64,000 nt of DNA from SAR202 cluster bacterium (lineage in GTDB: Bacteria; Chloroflexota; Dehalococcoidia; UBA6926; VFHL01): the NCBI GenBank assembly GCA_009392005.1, contig VFHL01000002.1, positions 62,001 through 126,000 on the forward strand. Direction: 5' to 3'. Both the position numbers and the translations under genes were made by a program. The notes under the pieces are model-generated. The model saw nothing but the letters and a program-made list of their open reading frames with translations. It made no database searches and was not told the origin of the DNA. Positions 38,402 through 48,123 of the stretch are shown piece by piece. Positions within the stretch are counted from its first letter, which is position 1. Each line of letters begins with the position of its first letter.

Positions 38402-39817
38402 TTAGACCGCTTGGCTCTTAAAGCTATGATAACTAACCATCTTGTTAATAGCTTTCGCTGCACGATCAGGATCAGGAAAACTTGGGAATCCCTTTTGCTG
38501 AAGGATTATATCTAATTCGTTTAAAGCATCGCCTTCTTCATAAGGGTTAGCTGCCTGATATATTACAAACGCGGGCTTGCCGGATTTGTCTCGCACAGAT
38601 TCATACAGTTCTATTTGTCCTAAACCATCCTCACGATCACCCTGCAGCAATCCTGATCCCATTTGAATCCCGACACTACCAATCTGAGGATCACCAAATA
38701 AAGTCTCTACAATGGTTGACAACATGGGGCGATTCAATCCCCCTATATCGATTGGATTATAGTAGGCTGCCCCAACCAACTGAAAAAAACCAGCGAGACT
38801 TGCCAATGAATCGTGGGAAAGACGTGGCACTGGCATATTGTTTTTCGCAAACGCGTCAGCCATTGAAACTGACTGCCCTCCAGTACCACCTATAATGCCA
38901 ATATTCCTATTTGTTGTTGGTGCAAGATAAACGAAGGCCTTGGTAATATCAATCGCTTCAGTAAGCGAATCAGCGCGAATTGCGCCGCTCTGCCTAATCA
39001 CCGTATCCCAAACCTCAGATGAACCAGTTAAAGAACCTGTATGTGATGCTGACGCACGCTTCCCATCTTCGGTCTGGCCACCTTTCCAAAGAACTACGGG
39101 CTTAATTTTGCAAACATCCTTCAAAACTTCAAAAAATCGTCGCGGATCACGAGGCCCTTCAACATACATAGTGATTATTTCTGTCAGTTGATCTTGCGCA
39201 AAATACTCAAGTAAATCCGGGCTATCTAAAACTGCAGCATTGCCAAAACTAATTGTTTTGTTAATCCCAATTCCGTTAGCTTGAGCAGCCTCAACTAGAG
39301 TTCCTGCATGGCCGCCGCTTTGAGAAAGAAACGTTACATTCCCTGGTTCGTTAATCTTTTGACCTTGATTGAAGCGCATCCCCACAGAAGGATTGAAAAT
39401 ACCCATACAATTGGGGCCGACTAAAACAACATCCGCGTCATAGGCCATATTTGCAATTTTTGTTTGTAGTTCTATGGCTTCTGTTTCACCAGACTCAGCG
39501 AAGCCAGAAGAAAAGACATGTATGTTTTTCACCCCTTTATTCAATGCATCACTTAATACAATTGGTACCACATTCCGTGGCACGGCAATCACTACGAAAT
39601 CTATTTCATCTGGAATCTCGCTAATCGTTTTATAATTCGGAATACCAAGTTCTTCAATACCGGGAATCTCATCAGGATCAACTTGTACGGAATACACCCG
39701 CCCTTTAAATGTGTCCATATTACGTAACCAGCTATAATTGGCTGATTTCTTTGCACCAACGATCGCTATAGTCTTGGGATTAAATGCAGCGTCCAATTTA
39801 CTGGCGGTAATAACCAT
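38402..39817 (-). CDS. NDP-forming acyl-CoA ligase, alpha-type subunit
   Basis: This 471-residue protein has a CoA-binding Rossmann domain (TIAIVGAKKSANYSWLRNM, VLVGPNCMGIFNP) followed by succinyl-CoA-ligase-like domains. It contains SQSGGHAGTLVEAA and KRASASHTGSLTGSSEVWD, the latter carrying the phospho-histidine region of acetate-CoA ligases (ADP-forming). The ATP-grasp beta part, usually fused or adjacent, is missing here, so a partner must be elsewhere or the protein works differently. I favour ATG 39817; TTG 39832 is possible, and neither has a strong Shine-Dalgarno at ideal spacing. Confidence 0.82.
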   Translation of the reverse strand: MVITASKLDAAFNPKTIAIVGAKKSANYSWLRNMDTFKGRVYSVQVDPDEIPGIEELGIPNYKTISEIPDEIDFVVIAVPRNVVPIVLSDALNKGVKNIHVFSSGFAESGETEAIELQTKIANMAYDADVVLVGPNCMGIFNPSVGMRFNQGQKINEPGNVTFLSQSGGHAGTLVEAAQANGIGINKTISFGNAAVLDSPDLLEYFAQDQLTEIITMYVEGPRDPRRFFEVLKDVCKIKPVVLWKGGQTEDGKRASASHTGSLTGSSEVWDTVIRQSGAIRADSLTEAIDITKAFVYLAPTTNRNIGIIGGTGGQSVSMADAFAKNNMPVPRLSHDSLASLAGFFQLVGAAYYNPIDIGGLNRPMLSTIVETLFGDPQIGSVGIQMGSGLLQGDREDGLGQIELYESVRDKSGKPAFVIYQAANPYEEGDALNELDIILQQKGFPSFPDPDRAAKAINKMVSYHSFKSQAV

Positions 39818-40112
39818 ATCCTCAACCCCCAATCACATTAGGTGAAAACTTTAGAGTATTTAAAATTCCAACATTAATTAACCATATAGGGTATTGAACC
39901 ATCAAACTTATAGTGATACCTCAAAACTCATCCGTGGTCATTATATATAGATATTTCCAATCAAATCCATTTCTAAAGAGTGCACCAAACAAGAGTGGAT
40001 TGAATATTTATTGTGAAAGATCGTACTTTTATGTTGACGGCGCATTTATGGGTTTTTATAATCAAACTGATAAAAACTCGCGGGCGGACAAGTAAAAGGA
40101 AAAAAGCTAGGT

Positions 40113-41585
40113 ATGACCAACCCGAATAACCCTAACGTAATCTCACGCCAATCAAAGATAGATGATCAAGAGTACAAATGGGGATTTACTATCGATGTTG
40201 ATTCAGATGTCGCTCCTAAAGGCCTGAATGAAGACATTGTACGGCTAATCTCTGAAAAGAAAAGTGAGCCCCCATGGATGCTGGAATGGCGGCTACGCGC
40301 ATTTCGTCTATGGGAAAAAATGCGAGATGAGGAGCCAGAGTGGGCTAATGTTGAATACCCATCAATAGATTATCAAGACATAATTTATTACGCGTCTCCC
40401 CTAACTAAAGACAACGACCGACCTAAAAGCCTCGATGAAGTAGACCCAGAAATGCTGCAAGCATTTGAAAAATTGGGTATCCCATTGAATGAAAGAGAGG
40501 CACTAGCGGGGGTCGCGGTAGACGCAGTGATGGATAGTAGTTCAGTAACCACCACATTCAAAGAAAAACTTGAAGAATTAGGGATCATTTTTTGCTCATT
40601 TTCAGAAGCTATTCAAAATCACCCTGAATTGATAAAGAAATACTTAGGAACTGTTGTCCCGTACAGTGACAACTTTTTTGCTACTTTGAATTCAGCAGTA
40701 TTTAGTGATGGCTCGTTTGCATACATTCCACCAGGCGTTCGTTGTCCAATGGAATTAATGACCTATTTTCGAATTAATGAGGCGGACTCGGGACAATTCG
40801 AAAGAACTTTGATTATCGCAGACAAAGGAAGCTATGTCAGTTACCTTGAAGGCTGCACCGCACCCATCCGGAAGAAAAGCCAGTTACATGCTGCGGTTGT
40901 TGAACTTGTGGCACTTGATGACGCGGAAATTAAATACTCTACACTGCAAAATTGGTACCCGGGCGACAAGGATGGCCAAGGCGGCGTGTATAACTTCGTA
41001 ACAAAAAGAGGTAAAGCCCAAGGAATAAATTCAAAAATCTCTTGGACTCAAGTGGAAACTGGCTCAGCAATTACGTGGAAATATCCAAGCGTGATCTTAC
41101 AAGGAGACAACTCATCAGGTGAGTTCTATTCGGTTGCTTTGGTAAATAACCACCAACAAGCTGACACAGGAACAAAGATGACGCATATTGGTAAAAACAC
41201 TCGTAGCACAATTATCGCAAAGGGCATATCTGCCGGAAAGGCAGAAAATACGTACCGCGGTCTAGTCAAAATAATGCCCTCCGCCGAAGGAGCAAAAAAC
41301 TTTACCCAATGCGATTCACTTTTGATTGGAGACCAATGCGGTGCTCATACTGTTCCATACATTGAAGTCAAAAACCCCACCGCTCAAATTGAACATGAAG
41401 CTACCACTTCTAAGGTAAGCGACGATCAACTCTTTTACTGCATGCAACGCGGAGTCTCAGCTGAAGAATCAAATTACATGATCATCAACGGATTTTGCAG
41501 GGACATTTTTAAGGAATTACCATTTGAATTCGCTGTGGAGGCAGGTAATTTACTCAGAGTAAGTCTGGAAGGGACTGTAGGCTAG
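40113..41585 (+). CDS. sufB: Fe-S cluster assembly protein SufB
   Basis: SufB is the scaffold subunit of the SufBCD complex that builds Fe-S clusters in the cytoplasm. The 490-residue length is typical, and the sequence is highly conserved: [48 protein letters not shown], and the region around the conserved Cys ([18 protein letters not shown]). AAAAGGAA precedes the ATG. sufC follows after an unusually long 185-base spacer. Confidence 0.97.
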   Translation: MTNPNNPNVISRQSKIDDQEYKWGFTIDVDSDVAPKGLNEDIVRLISEKKSEPPWMLEWRLRAFRLWEKMRDEEPEWANVEYPSIDYQDIIYYASPLTKDNDRPKSLDEVDPEMLQAFEKLGIPLNEREALAGVAVDAVMDSSSVTTTFKEKLEELGIIFCSFSEAIQNHPELIKKYLGTVVPYSDNFFATLNSAVFSDGSFAYIPPGVRCPMELMTYFRINEADSGQFERTLIIADKGSYVSYLEGCTAPIRKKSQLHAAVVELVALDDAEIKYSTLQNWYPGDKDGQGGVYNFVTKRGKAQGINSKISWTQVETGSAITWKYPSVILQGDNSSGEFYSVALVNNHQQADTGTKMTHIGKNTRSTIIAKGISAGKAENTYRGLVKIMPSAEGAKNFTQCDSLLIGDQCGAHTVPYIEVKNPTAQIEHEATTSKVSDDQLFYCMQRGVSAEESNYMIINGFCRDIFKELPFEFAVEAGNLLRVSLEGTVG

Positions 41586-41658
41586 TTTCGCCATACCAAT
41601 TTATCACCCATTGACTGGTAAAACGAATACGTGACACAGCCAGGAATAGACTTCACGG

Positions 41659-41687
41659 TTGGGTAACAAAAAACAAATTCTTTATCT
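41659..41687 (+). promoter_or_regulatory. Possible internal promoter upstream of sufC
   Basis: TTGGGT (41659-41664), a 17-bp spacer and TTATCT (41682-41687) inside the sufB-sufC spacer. The -10 is weak. The spacer has no coding frame with a ribosome binding site. Confidence 0.3.
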
Positions 41688-41770
41688 GACACCATCAACC
41701 CATGGAAACGATATATGAAACCAAATGCCAAGAAACCTCTTTGTTTTTAGGTAAAAGGAGATAGTAAGAG

Positions 41771-42553
41771 ATGCTAGAAGTGCATGATCTGCACGCGTCA
41801 GTCGGTGAAATCAAAATACTGCGCGGTATTAATTTTACAGTTAAGAAGGGCGAAACACACGCCATAATGGGACCAAATGGTTCTGGAAAAAGTACCTTCG
41901 CGAATGTACTAGCAGGAAGGCCGGAGTACACGGTTACAAAGGGTGAGGTACTTCTTGATGGAAAAAACCTCTTGTCAATGGAGCCTGACGTAAGAGCGCG
42001 AGAAGGGGTTTTTCTCGCCATGCAATACCCCGTAGAACTACCAGGAGTCCGTTACAATCAATTTTTGAAAGCCGCACTTGACGCAATTCGCGAACATAAA
42101 GGTGAAGACCAGATAGATATTCGCGCATTCAACCAACTTCTAAAAGAAAAAGGGGACCTCGTAGAAATAAATCCTGATCTCATGCGTCGAAACGTCAACG
42201 AAGGATTTTCTGGTGGCGAAAAAAAACGCAGTGAGATTTTGCAAATGGCTCTACTAGAACCACATCTCGCGCTCCTTGATGAAACAGATTCGGGTCTGGA
42301 TATAGACGCTCTCAAAACCGTTGCTGATGGTGTAAATCGTCTACAAGATCCTGAGAAATCAGTGATACTGGTGACACATTATCAACGCCTTCTTAATTAC
42401 ATATCACCGGATTTTGTCCACGTATTAATCGATGGGAAAATAGCTAAATCAGGAGATCATAAACTGGCTCTAGAATTGGAGAACAAAGGATACGATTGGC
42501 TTCGTGAAACCATACCGCCCGTGAGTGAAACAAGTGGAGAAAGTGCAAGTTAA
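41771..42553 (+). CDS. sufC: Fe-S cluster assembly ATPase SufC
   Basis: This is the ABC-type ATPase of the SufBCD complex. Its 260 residues have Walker A GPNGSGKST (34-42), signature FSGGEKKRSEI and Walker B LALLDETDSGLDIDAL. The Glu/Asp arrangement is typical of SufC. It is cytoplasmic and drives conformational change in SufB-SufD. AAAAGGAG lies upstream of the ATG, and sufD begins 2 bases after its stop. Confidence 0.97.
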   Translation: MLEVHDLHASVGEIKILRGINFTVKKGETHAIMGPNGSGKSTFANVLAGRPEYTVTKGEVLLDGKNLLSMEPDVRAREGVFLAMQYPVELPGVRYNQFLKAALDAIREHKGEDQIDIRAFNQLLKEKGDLVEINPDLMRRNVNEGFSGGEKKRSEILQMALLEPHLALLDETDSGLDIDALKTVADGVNRLQDPEKSVILVTHYQRLLNYISPDFVHVLIDGKIAKSGDHKLALELENKGYDWLRETIPPVSETSGESAS

Positions 42554-42555
42554 AA

Positions 42556-43908
42556 ATGAGTAAGATCGCCGCATCTGAAATTGCTTTTATCGAACATTTT
42601 GATTCTTTTAATAGCATGATGACAAGCACACAACCTAATTGGCTAAACCAGAAACGGGCTGATGCATTTACAAATTATCGCACTAATGGTTTACCCACCG
42701 GTCGACGTGGAAATGAGTCATGGAAATATACAGATGTCCGTGATATATCGAACACTGCTTTTGCAAATTCATCAGAAGATCTAATAACGTCAATCACGGA
42801 AAAAGACCTCCTTGATTCATCACACCTGAATAAAAATTGGTCCACACTCGTTTTCATAAACGGCGTCTATTCATCATCACTATCTACACAAAATCCAAAT
42901 GATGGAATTCAGATCACAAACATCAAAGACGCTCTCGGATCACACGGCCAAATTATCGAACGGCATTTAGGTAAATATATTGCCCCTGACGATGATCCGT
43001 TTGTCTTGTTAAATACAGCTTTTATCAATGACGGAGCCTTCATCTATATACCCAAAGGGATTGCTTCACAAGATCCAATCCACGTAATCTATTTTTCAAC
43101 GAGCGAAACGGACCCAACGATTTCTCACCCACGCACATTAATTGTCACAGAAGAATTCAGTGAAACGACACTGATCGAAAGCTACGTCGGAACACCTAAA
43201 GCCAAGTACTTCACAAATAATGTCACTGAAATCGTGATCGGTGAAGAATCCCGAGTTGACCATTACCGGCTGTTGCTAGACAACCCTGATTCTTTTCACA
43301 TAGGCACAACGGTAGTCCACCAAGAAAAAGCGTCGACATTCTCATCAACATCCTTGCAAAAAGGAGCAGCCTTGGGACGCCACAATTTAACCTCAACATT
43401 GGCAGCACCTCAATCAACCTGTAACCTCAATGGGCTTTACATGACCACCGGATCCCAACACATTGATAATTACATTAACATTGAGCACATTGAGCCACAT
43501 ACAACCAGTCGCTTGTATTACAAAGGGATTCTTGACGGGAGCTCGAGGGCAATCTTCGGTGGAACAGTGACAGTGCAAAGAGGTGCAATGAAAACAGATG
43601 CGCAACAAAAAGACAAAAACCTATTACTGTCACGAGAAGCAGAGGTAGACAGCAAACCAGCGCTCTTTATATATGCAGATGATGTGATATGTGGACATGG
43701 AGCAACGGCCGGACACATGGACGACAATTCTGTGTTCTATATGCAAAGTCGTGGCATCGATCTGCTCACTGCACGTCGAATGTTGATTAAAGCATTTGCA
43801 AGCGAAATAATTGAGGAAGTTAAGATAGATTCTCTGCGAGAATATCTCGAAGATCTATTCGTGTCTTTTGAAGATGAATTAACCCTTCTACAAGCCTCCA
43901 GCATATAA
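42556..43908 (+). CDS. sufD: Fe-S cluster assembly protein SufD
   Basis: SufD is the SufB paralogue that completes the assembly complex. The 450 residues include RRGNESWKYTDVRDI, DGAFIYIPKGI, GGTVTVQRGAMKTDAQQKDKN-type sequence near residue 335, and the C-terminal CGHGATAGHMDDNSVFYMQS. Two bases separate it from sufC. No cysteine desulfurase (SufS) or sulfur-transfer protein (SufU/SufE) gene follows in this window, although these usually complete the operon. Confidence 0.95.
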   Translation: MSKIAASEIAFIEHFDSFNSMMTSTQPNWLNQKRADAFTNYRTNGLPTGRRGNESWKYTDVRDISNTAFANSSEDLITSITEKDLLDSSHLNKNWSTLVFINGVYSSSLSTQNPNDGIQITNIKDALGSHGQIIERHLGKYIAPDDDPFVLLNTAFINDGAFIYIPKGIASQDPIHVIYFSTSETDPTISHPRTLIVTEEFSETTLIESYVGTPKAKYFTNNVTEIVIGEESRVDHYRLLLDNPDSFHIGTTVVHQEKASTFSSTSLQKGAALGRHNLTSTLAAPQSTCNLNGLYMTTGSQHIDNYINIEHIEPHTTSRLYYKGILDGSSRAIFGGTVTVQRGAMKTDAQQKDKNLLLSREAEVDSKPALFIYADDVICGHGATAGHMDDNSVFYMQSRGIDLLTARRMLIKAFASEIIEEVKIDSLREYLEDLFVSFEDELTLLQASSI

Positions 43909-43931
43909 CCAAATTTTTCACAAAAATGGTT
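43907..43931 (+). terminator. Hairpin after sufD, weak terminator candidate
   Basis: AACC-(AA)-ATTTTT pairs with AAAAAT-GGTT around a CAC loop, starting within the sufD stop codon. The stem is AT-rich and no T-run follows. Confidence 0.3.
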
Positions 43932-43987
43932 CTAGTGTCTATCTATATTTAGCAATCAATTGATACCGTGAGCAGAAGAGTAACAAT

Positions 43988-44767
43988 ATGCTCGAATCCG
44001 AAGTCACGTTCATCATTACATCAGGTAGCGATGATGATGTTTTAGCCAAAATCAAATCACTAAAAAGCATTGGGGAATATCTATTTTCTCCAATCCAGCA
44101 ACAAAATATAGAGGATATATATCTTGACACTGAGGAATCTTCACTCAATGCCCATCATTTCGCTCTTCGTATCAGGATCCTGAATGATCAAACATTCATC
44201 ACTCTTAAGGGATTGGATCAGCCAAATCAATGGGGTGGGATCAACCGCATGGAAATCGAAGAGCCATGGTCACAAGCATCTTTGGAAAACATACATTCTA
44301 AACTGAAGGATGAGGGAGTCATGATCCCATACGAAAAACATTTCTTCGTACAGGACAACCCTATTGCCACAATCACTAATATGCAGCTTCTGGTAATCCA
44401 GAAACGTGACACCCACCGCACAAAAAAAGACATTGCTATTGATACTATCGATGACTCTCCTGGGAAATTTGCCGAACTGGCAATTGATTCCTGCAAATAC
44501 TACGTCAGAAATAATACAATCAAGCACCTTGAAATAGAATTGGAAATGACCTCAAATTTGTACCAGGCCCACCAAGGCTCCCTTGTCAATAATTTCATGA
44601 ACAGATACAAATCAATCATGCAAATTTGGCCTCACAATAAACTTTCAACAGGTAAAGCGATAAACCACTTATATTCCACAGGGGAACTCTCAAGCCTTAT
44701 TCGCGACAACAAAAAACTTGACCCAAAGGCATACACACTGATTGACCAATATCTATCGATCACATGA
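43988..44767 (+). CDS. CYTH-fold (triphosphate tunnel) protein
   Basis: This 259-residue protein has the alternating charged strands of the CYTH superfamily: LESEVTF, YLDTEESSL, ALRIRILND, TFITLKG, RMEIEEP, LVIQKRDTH and KHLEIELEM. These residues line a tunnel that binds triphosphates in tripolyphosphatases, thiamine triphosphatase and class IV adenylate cyclases. The signature ExExK at the N-terminus is incomplete: E3-S-E5-V-T7, with Thr in place of Lys. The activity is therefore uncertain. It lies between sufD and a DXR-like gene with no clear operon link. Confidence 0.75.
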   Translation: MLESEVTFIITSGSDDDVLAKIKSLKSIGEYLFSPIQQQNIEDIYLDTEESSLNAHHFALRIRILNDQTFITLKGLDQPNQWGGINRMEIEEPWSQASLENIHSKLKDEGVMIPYEKHFFVQDNPIATITNMQLLVIQKRDTHRTKKDIAIDTIDDSPGKFAELAIDSCKYYVRNNTIKHLEIELEMTSNLYQAHQGSLVNNFMNRYKSIMQIWPHNKLSTGKAINHLYSTGELSSLIRDNKKLDPKAYTLIDQYLSIT

Positions 44768-44836
44768 CACGCACCATTTGCCACAAGACTAATTTTGCTG
44801 ATTTTTGGTTAGTGTTCTATCATTGGTAACAAGATC

Positions 44837-45979
44837 ATGACTGATAATTCTGTTCGTCTGGCCATTCTTGGATCCACCGGCGCGCTTGGGGAAACAGTGC
44901 TTAGTGTCGTGCGCTCGTTCCCAGATAAATTAAATGTTGTCGGCCTTGGAGCCGGTACCAATGTTGATTTGCTAGCTCAACAAATTCAAGAGTTTGAACC
45001 TTTCATGGCACATATAGGAAAAGGACGATGGCAAGACAGTAACATTGATCTTAAAGATTTCCGATTTGTTACTGATCAAGAAATGGTCAATCACCAGGAG
45101 GTCGACACTGTCGTCGTCGCATCAGTTGGTAAAGTCGGCCTCGAACCAACTCTTGGAGCTTTGCGTTCAGGTAAACGGGTCGCCCTTGGCAATCAGGAGA
45201 CCATGGCCATGGCTGGATCCCTGTTAACTGATGTCGCATCAAAACAAGGATCTGAGATACTTCCCCTTAACGCTGAAACCAGCGCCATATGGCAGTTATT
45301 AAAAGGAGAAACAAGCCCGATTTCGCGCTTAATTCTCACCTCCTCGTACGGTCCCGCGAGGCCCCGAGAAGCCGGCCAAGTTCCTTCTATGACTCCTGAG
45401 GAAATAGCTGTACACGTCGGCCGGAGAATGGGAAGGAAAAGATCTATTGATGCCACCACACTTATGAGCAAAGCAGTTCAAGTATTGGAGGCACACTATC
45501 TGTTCAATATCCCTCTTGATGCAATCACTGTTGTATACCACCCCGAAAACATCATAAGGGCTATCGTAGAGTTTGAAGATGGATCATCAAAAGCGCACTT
45601 CGCCCCTTCAGATCCACGTTTAGCAGTTCAAACTGTCCTCCTTTTTCCAGAACGCCTAGAGAATGAACTTGTTTTACGACTCAGCCTAACAACTGCTGGC
45701 CAACTAACTTTGCGCCCTTTAGACGAAAGTGACTTTCCCTTATTCGGATTAGCAATAGCAGCCGCCAGAGCAGGAAACACATATCCTGCTGTCATCTCAG
45801 CGGCAAATGAGTCCGCCGTGGATCTATTCTTGTCCCAATCAATTGGTTTCACAGATATCGCACCGCTCGTTGAACGCACACTCGCCGCACATCAAGCGAC
45901 ATCACATCCCGTCTTAGAAGACATCATGGATGCCGATCAATGGGCACGCGAGTTTGTATCTCGACAAGTTGCATATTAG
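44837..45979 (+). CDS. DXR-like protein with altered active site
   Basis: This 380-residue homologue of 1-deoxy-D-xylulose 5-phosphate reductoisomerase has the whole fold and is collinear with E. coli DXR: NADPH loop ILGSTGALGETVLSVVR, MGRKRSIDATTLMSKAVQVLEAHYLF, VVYHPENIIRAIVEFEDG. Key residues differ by hand alignment (E. coli numbers): K125 to Gln (120), metal ligand D150 to Asn (145), S151 to Ala (146), W212 to Arg (196), S222 to Ala (206), N227 to Ser (211), metal ligand E231 to Gln (215). E152, H209 and K228 remain. Normal DXR chemistry seems unlikely. It may act on another substrate or serve a non-enzymatic role. A canonical DXR is not in the window. Confidence 0.8.
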   Translation: MTDNSVRLAILGSTGALGETVLSVVRSFPDKLNVVGLGAGTNVDLLAQQIQEFEPFMAHIGKGRWQDSNIDLKDFRFVTDQEMVNHQEVDTVVVASVGKVGLEPTLGALRSGKRVALGNQETMAMAGSLLTDVASKQGSEILPLNAETSAIWQLLKGETSPISRLILTSSYGPARPREAGQVPSMTPEEIAVHVGRRMGRKRSIDATTLMSKAVQVLEAHYLFNIPLDAITVVYHPENIIRAIVEFEDGSSKAHFAPSDPRLAVQTVLLFPERLENELVLRLSLTTAGQLTLRPLDESDFPLFGLAIAAARAGNTYPAVISAANESAVDLFLSQSIGFTDIAPLVERTLAAHQATSHPVLEDIMDADQWAREFVSRQVAY

Positions 45980-46125
45980 ATTTCCGAGTCTCCTGTCAGA
46001 TTAACAAGCGTGCCCTAAATCGACGCGTAACGAAAAGTGGATTTACAGTCCTCGAATGGATCATATTATCGACCTTCCATTAAGCCCAAATGCCTTCACA
46101 TCGATATAACAAATGATTCTTTACG

Positions 46126-46154
46126 TTGACGATGGGAGCGTCATTTCCTAGGAT
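46126..46154 (+). promoter_or_regulatory. Promoter placed for a leaderless mRNA (DUF1461 gene)
   Basis: TTGACG (46126-46131), a 17-bp spacer and TAGGAT (46149-46154), with the ATG at 46161 exactly 6 bases after the -10. No Shine-Dalgarno fits, apart from GGAACG directly abutting the start. Confidence 0.6.
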
Positions 46155-46160
46155 GGAACG

Positions 46161-46862
46161 ATGCGGTTATATTTTTTAGCACTCAGCACTTTATTCATTC
46201 TATTCTCGCCAATCATGGTGGTCGCGAACAGCGCGGTTTTTGTCGTCAATAGTTCGGCTGTATATGACTATTCAATAAACCAGTACAATGCTGAAGATCG
46301 AACAGGGGTCCCAAAAAATCAATTATTTAATGCCAATAAAGAGATCATTAGATATTTTCAAGATTCAAATGAACACCTAGATATCAAAGTGACAAATCTA
46401 GAAAATAATTTGATCGAATTATTTAATGCTCGAGAAATCCACCATATGCGTGACGTGAAGACAATCATGCAATGGCTCTACCGCACACAAGCTGTACTCA
46501 TGGGATTGTGCGTAACTTACTTAGTTTTTGGCATCATGAGCGCGGCCGTTCGTAAAAAATGGTCCCTACCATATTTGGGGCGCACTTTAGCAACAAGCGG
46601 AATCCTATCTGGGGGTATAGTTCTTTTCCTCGGTGTGTTCGCTGCAATGGGTGGATTCCGTTACTTGTTCCTCCAATTTCATTTCATTAGTTTCTCAAAC
46701 GACTTATGGATACTTGACCCGAACCGTGACAAATTAATTCAAATGTTTCCTGAACCATTCTTTTTTGACGCAACAATGCTTATAGCAGGATTGACGCTTG
46801 GTCAAATTATTCTTTCGCTGGTAAGTGGTCTCTACGTATTGTTTTGGCACCCACAGCGCTAA
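46161..46862 (+). CDS. DUF1461-family integral membrane protein
   Basis: This 233-residue membrane protein has about four spans, at residues 3-24, 108-128, 143-168 and 205-227. The diagnostic stretches are FNAREIHHMRDVKTIM on the outside loop and FHFISFSNDLWILDP followed by DKLIQMFPEPFFFD. The function of DUF1461 is not known to me. It is monocistronic, with a promoter whose start should coincide with the ATG. Confidence 0.82.
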   Translation: MRLYFLALSTLFILFSPIMVVANSAVFVVNSSAVYDYSINQYNAEDRTGVPKNQLFNANKEIIRYFQDSNEHLDIKVTNLENNLIELFNAREIHHMRDVKTIMQWLYRTQAVLMGLCVTYLVFGIMSAAVRKKWSLPYLGRTLATSGILSGGIVLFLGVFAAMGGFRYLFLQFHFISFSNDLWILDPNRDKLIQMFPEPFFFDATMLIAGLTLGQIILSLVSGLYVLFWHPQR

Positions 46863-47022
46863 GCACACTCATACAAAACAGCTATCACCCCAATGTGACA
46901 ATAACGATCATTATATTAAGCCCGTTATTTCACACAGCTTTGACAGATAGCGATATCCTTACGTAATATTTATCACAATTGAACATCATTACATCAATTT
47001 TCAGGAGAGAGAAGGTATATAC

Positions 47023-47406
47023 ATGAACATTTTCTTTGACGTTGATTACACCCTCATATCATTTGAAGGTCGACTACGACCAAATGTCAAAGAAGTATTC
47101 CAACAACTCCTAGACGACGGGCACAAAATATACATATGGTCAGGCGTGGGCCTGCGACATGAAATTATCAAAAAGTTTGAACTCGAGCCATTTGTATCAG
47201 GCGTTTATTGGAAGCCAATCGAGCATTATGAAGAAAAATTAGTTGAACTGGGAGTAGATATACGACCCGACTTTATCATTGACGATGATTTTGGGATTGT
47301 TGAAGCACTGGGTGGTTATCTAATCAAAGCGTATAGTCTACCGAACCCGGACGATAAAGAACTATGGAAAGCATATGAGGCGATCCAAGCGCATTTTCAA
47401 GCCTAG
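47023..47406 (+). CDS. Small HAD-superfamily phosphatase-like protein
   Basis: This 127-residue protein has HAD motif I near its N-terminus (FFDVDYTLI, Asp nucleophile at residue 6 and second Asp at 8) and motif II in IYIWSGVG. A late acidic pair in FIIDDDFGIVEA fits motif IV. There is no cap domain, and the length is at the small end of the superfamily. A strong AGGAGAGAGAAGG precedes the ATG. The substrate is unknown and the neighbours give no hint. Confidence 0.75.
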   Translation: MNIFFDVDYTLISFEGRLRPNVKEVFQQLLDDGHKIYIWSGVGLRHEIIKKFELEPFVSGVYWKPIEHYEEKLVELGVDIRPDFIIDDDFGIVEALGGYLIKAYSLPNPDDKELWKAYEAIQAHFQA

Positions 47407-47550
47407 ATCTTTGGTCATAAACTCAACGTTTATCACCAGCACATAATTGCGTACGAACTATTTGAGTGTCGATCTGTTTTCCCTCCTTGACGCTGCATTG
47501 CGCTCAGCGTACACTTCGCGGCGAATAATAAAGGAGCATTAAGAACACTA

Positions 47551-48123
47551 ATGCGTGTTATTGCGGGTTCCGCCCGTGGAAGATCTTTACAAACGATTCG
47601 CTCAACCAAACTGAAACCAACAACCGACCGGGTCAAGGGTTCTCTTTTCTCAATGCTTGAATCACTTGATGTTTGCTTCCAGTCTGTACTAGATTTGTAC
47701 GCCGGAACGGGAGCATTGGGCATTGAAGCAATTAGCCGGGGTGCACATTCAGTCGTTTTTGTTGAAAATAATTACCAGCACTCAGAATTAATTAAAAAGA
47801 ACCTTCATACCCTAAGCATGTCTGACCAAGCAACTATCCTCACAATGGATGCTGAAAAATCACTACAGAGATTCAAATCACAAGACAAACCATTTACAGT
47901 TGTTTTCGCAGATCCTCCCTATGCAAACCAAGAAAGAGTTGCACATATCATGAAGTTTTTAGTAACATCGCCTGCAATGGTGGTTGGAGGTGTATTCGCT
48001 GTGGAACACGCGACACAAACGGATCCAATCGCAAATCTCGCCCCTGGATGGATGGAGTTGCGGAAGAGAAAGTATGGAAGCACAAGCATATCCATCTATC
48101 AGAAGGAAAGGAACGTGATTTGA
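47551..48123 (+). CDS. rsmD: 16S rRNA (guanine-N2-966) methyltransferase RsmD
   Basis: RsmD methylates G966 of 16S rRNA during 30S assembly. The 190 residues begin MRVIAGSARGRSLQTI and contain RPTTDRVKGSLF-type TTDRVKGSLFSML, motif I LDLYAGTGALGIEAISRGA and the catalytic DPPY (FADPPYANQERV). The order rsmD-coaD is widely conserved, and here the stop overlaps the coaD start (TTGA). Confidence 0.94.
   Translation: MRVIAGSARGRSLQTIRSTKLKPTTDRVKGSLFSMLESLDVCFQSVLDLYAGTGALGIEAISRGAHSVVFVENNYQHSELIKKNLHTLSMSDQATILTMDAEKSLQRFKSQDKPFTVVFADPPYANQERVAHIMKFLVTSPAMVVGGVFAVEHATQTDPIANLAPGWMELRKRKYGSTSISIYQKERNVI

Noticed and set aside
39913-40095. 60-codon frame upstream of sufB
   Set aside because: It has a GTG start without Shine-Dalgarno and an AT-driven composition. 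The region is better read as non-coding upstream DNA.
41586-41770. Remnant gene between sufB and sufC
   Set aside because: No open frame with homology to Suf proteins was seen; both genes are complete at normal length.
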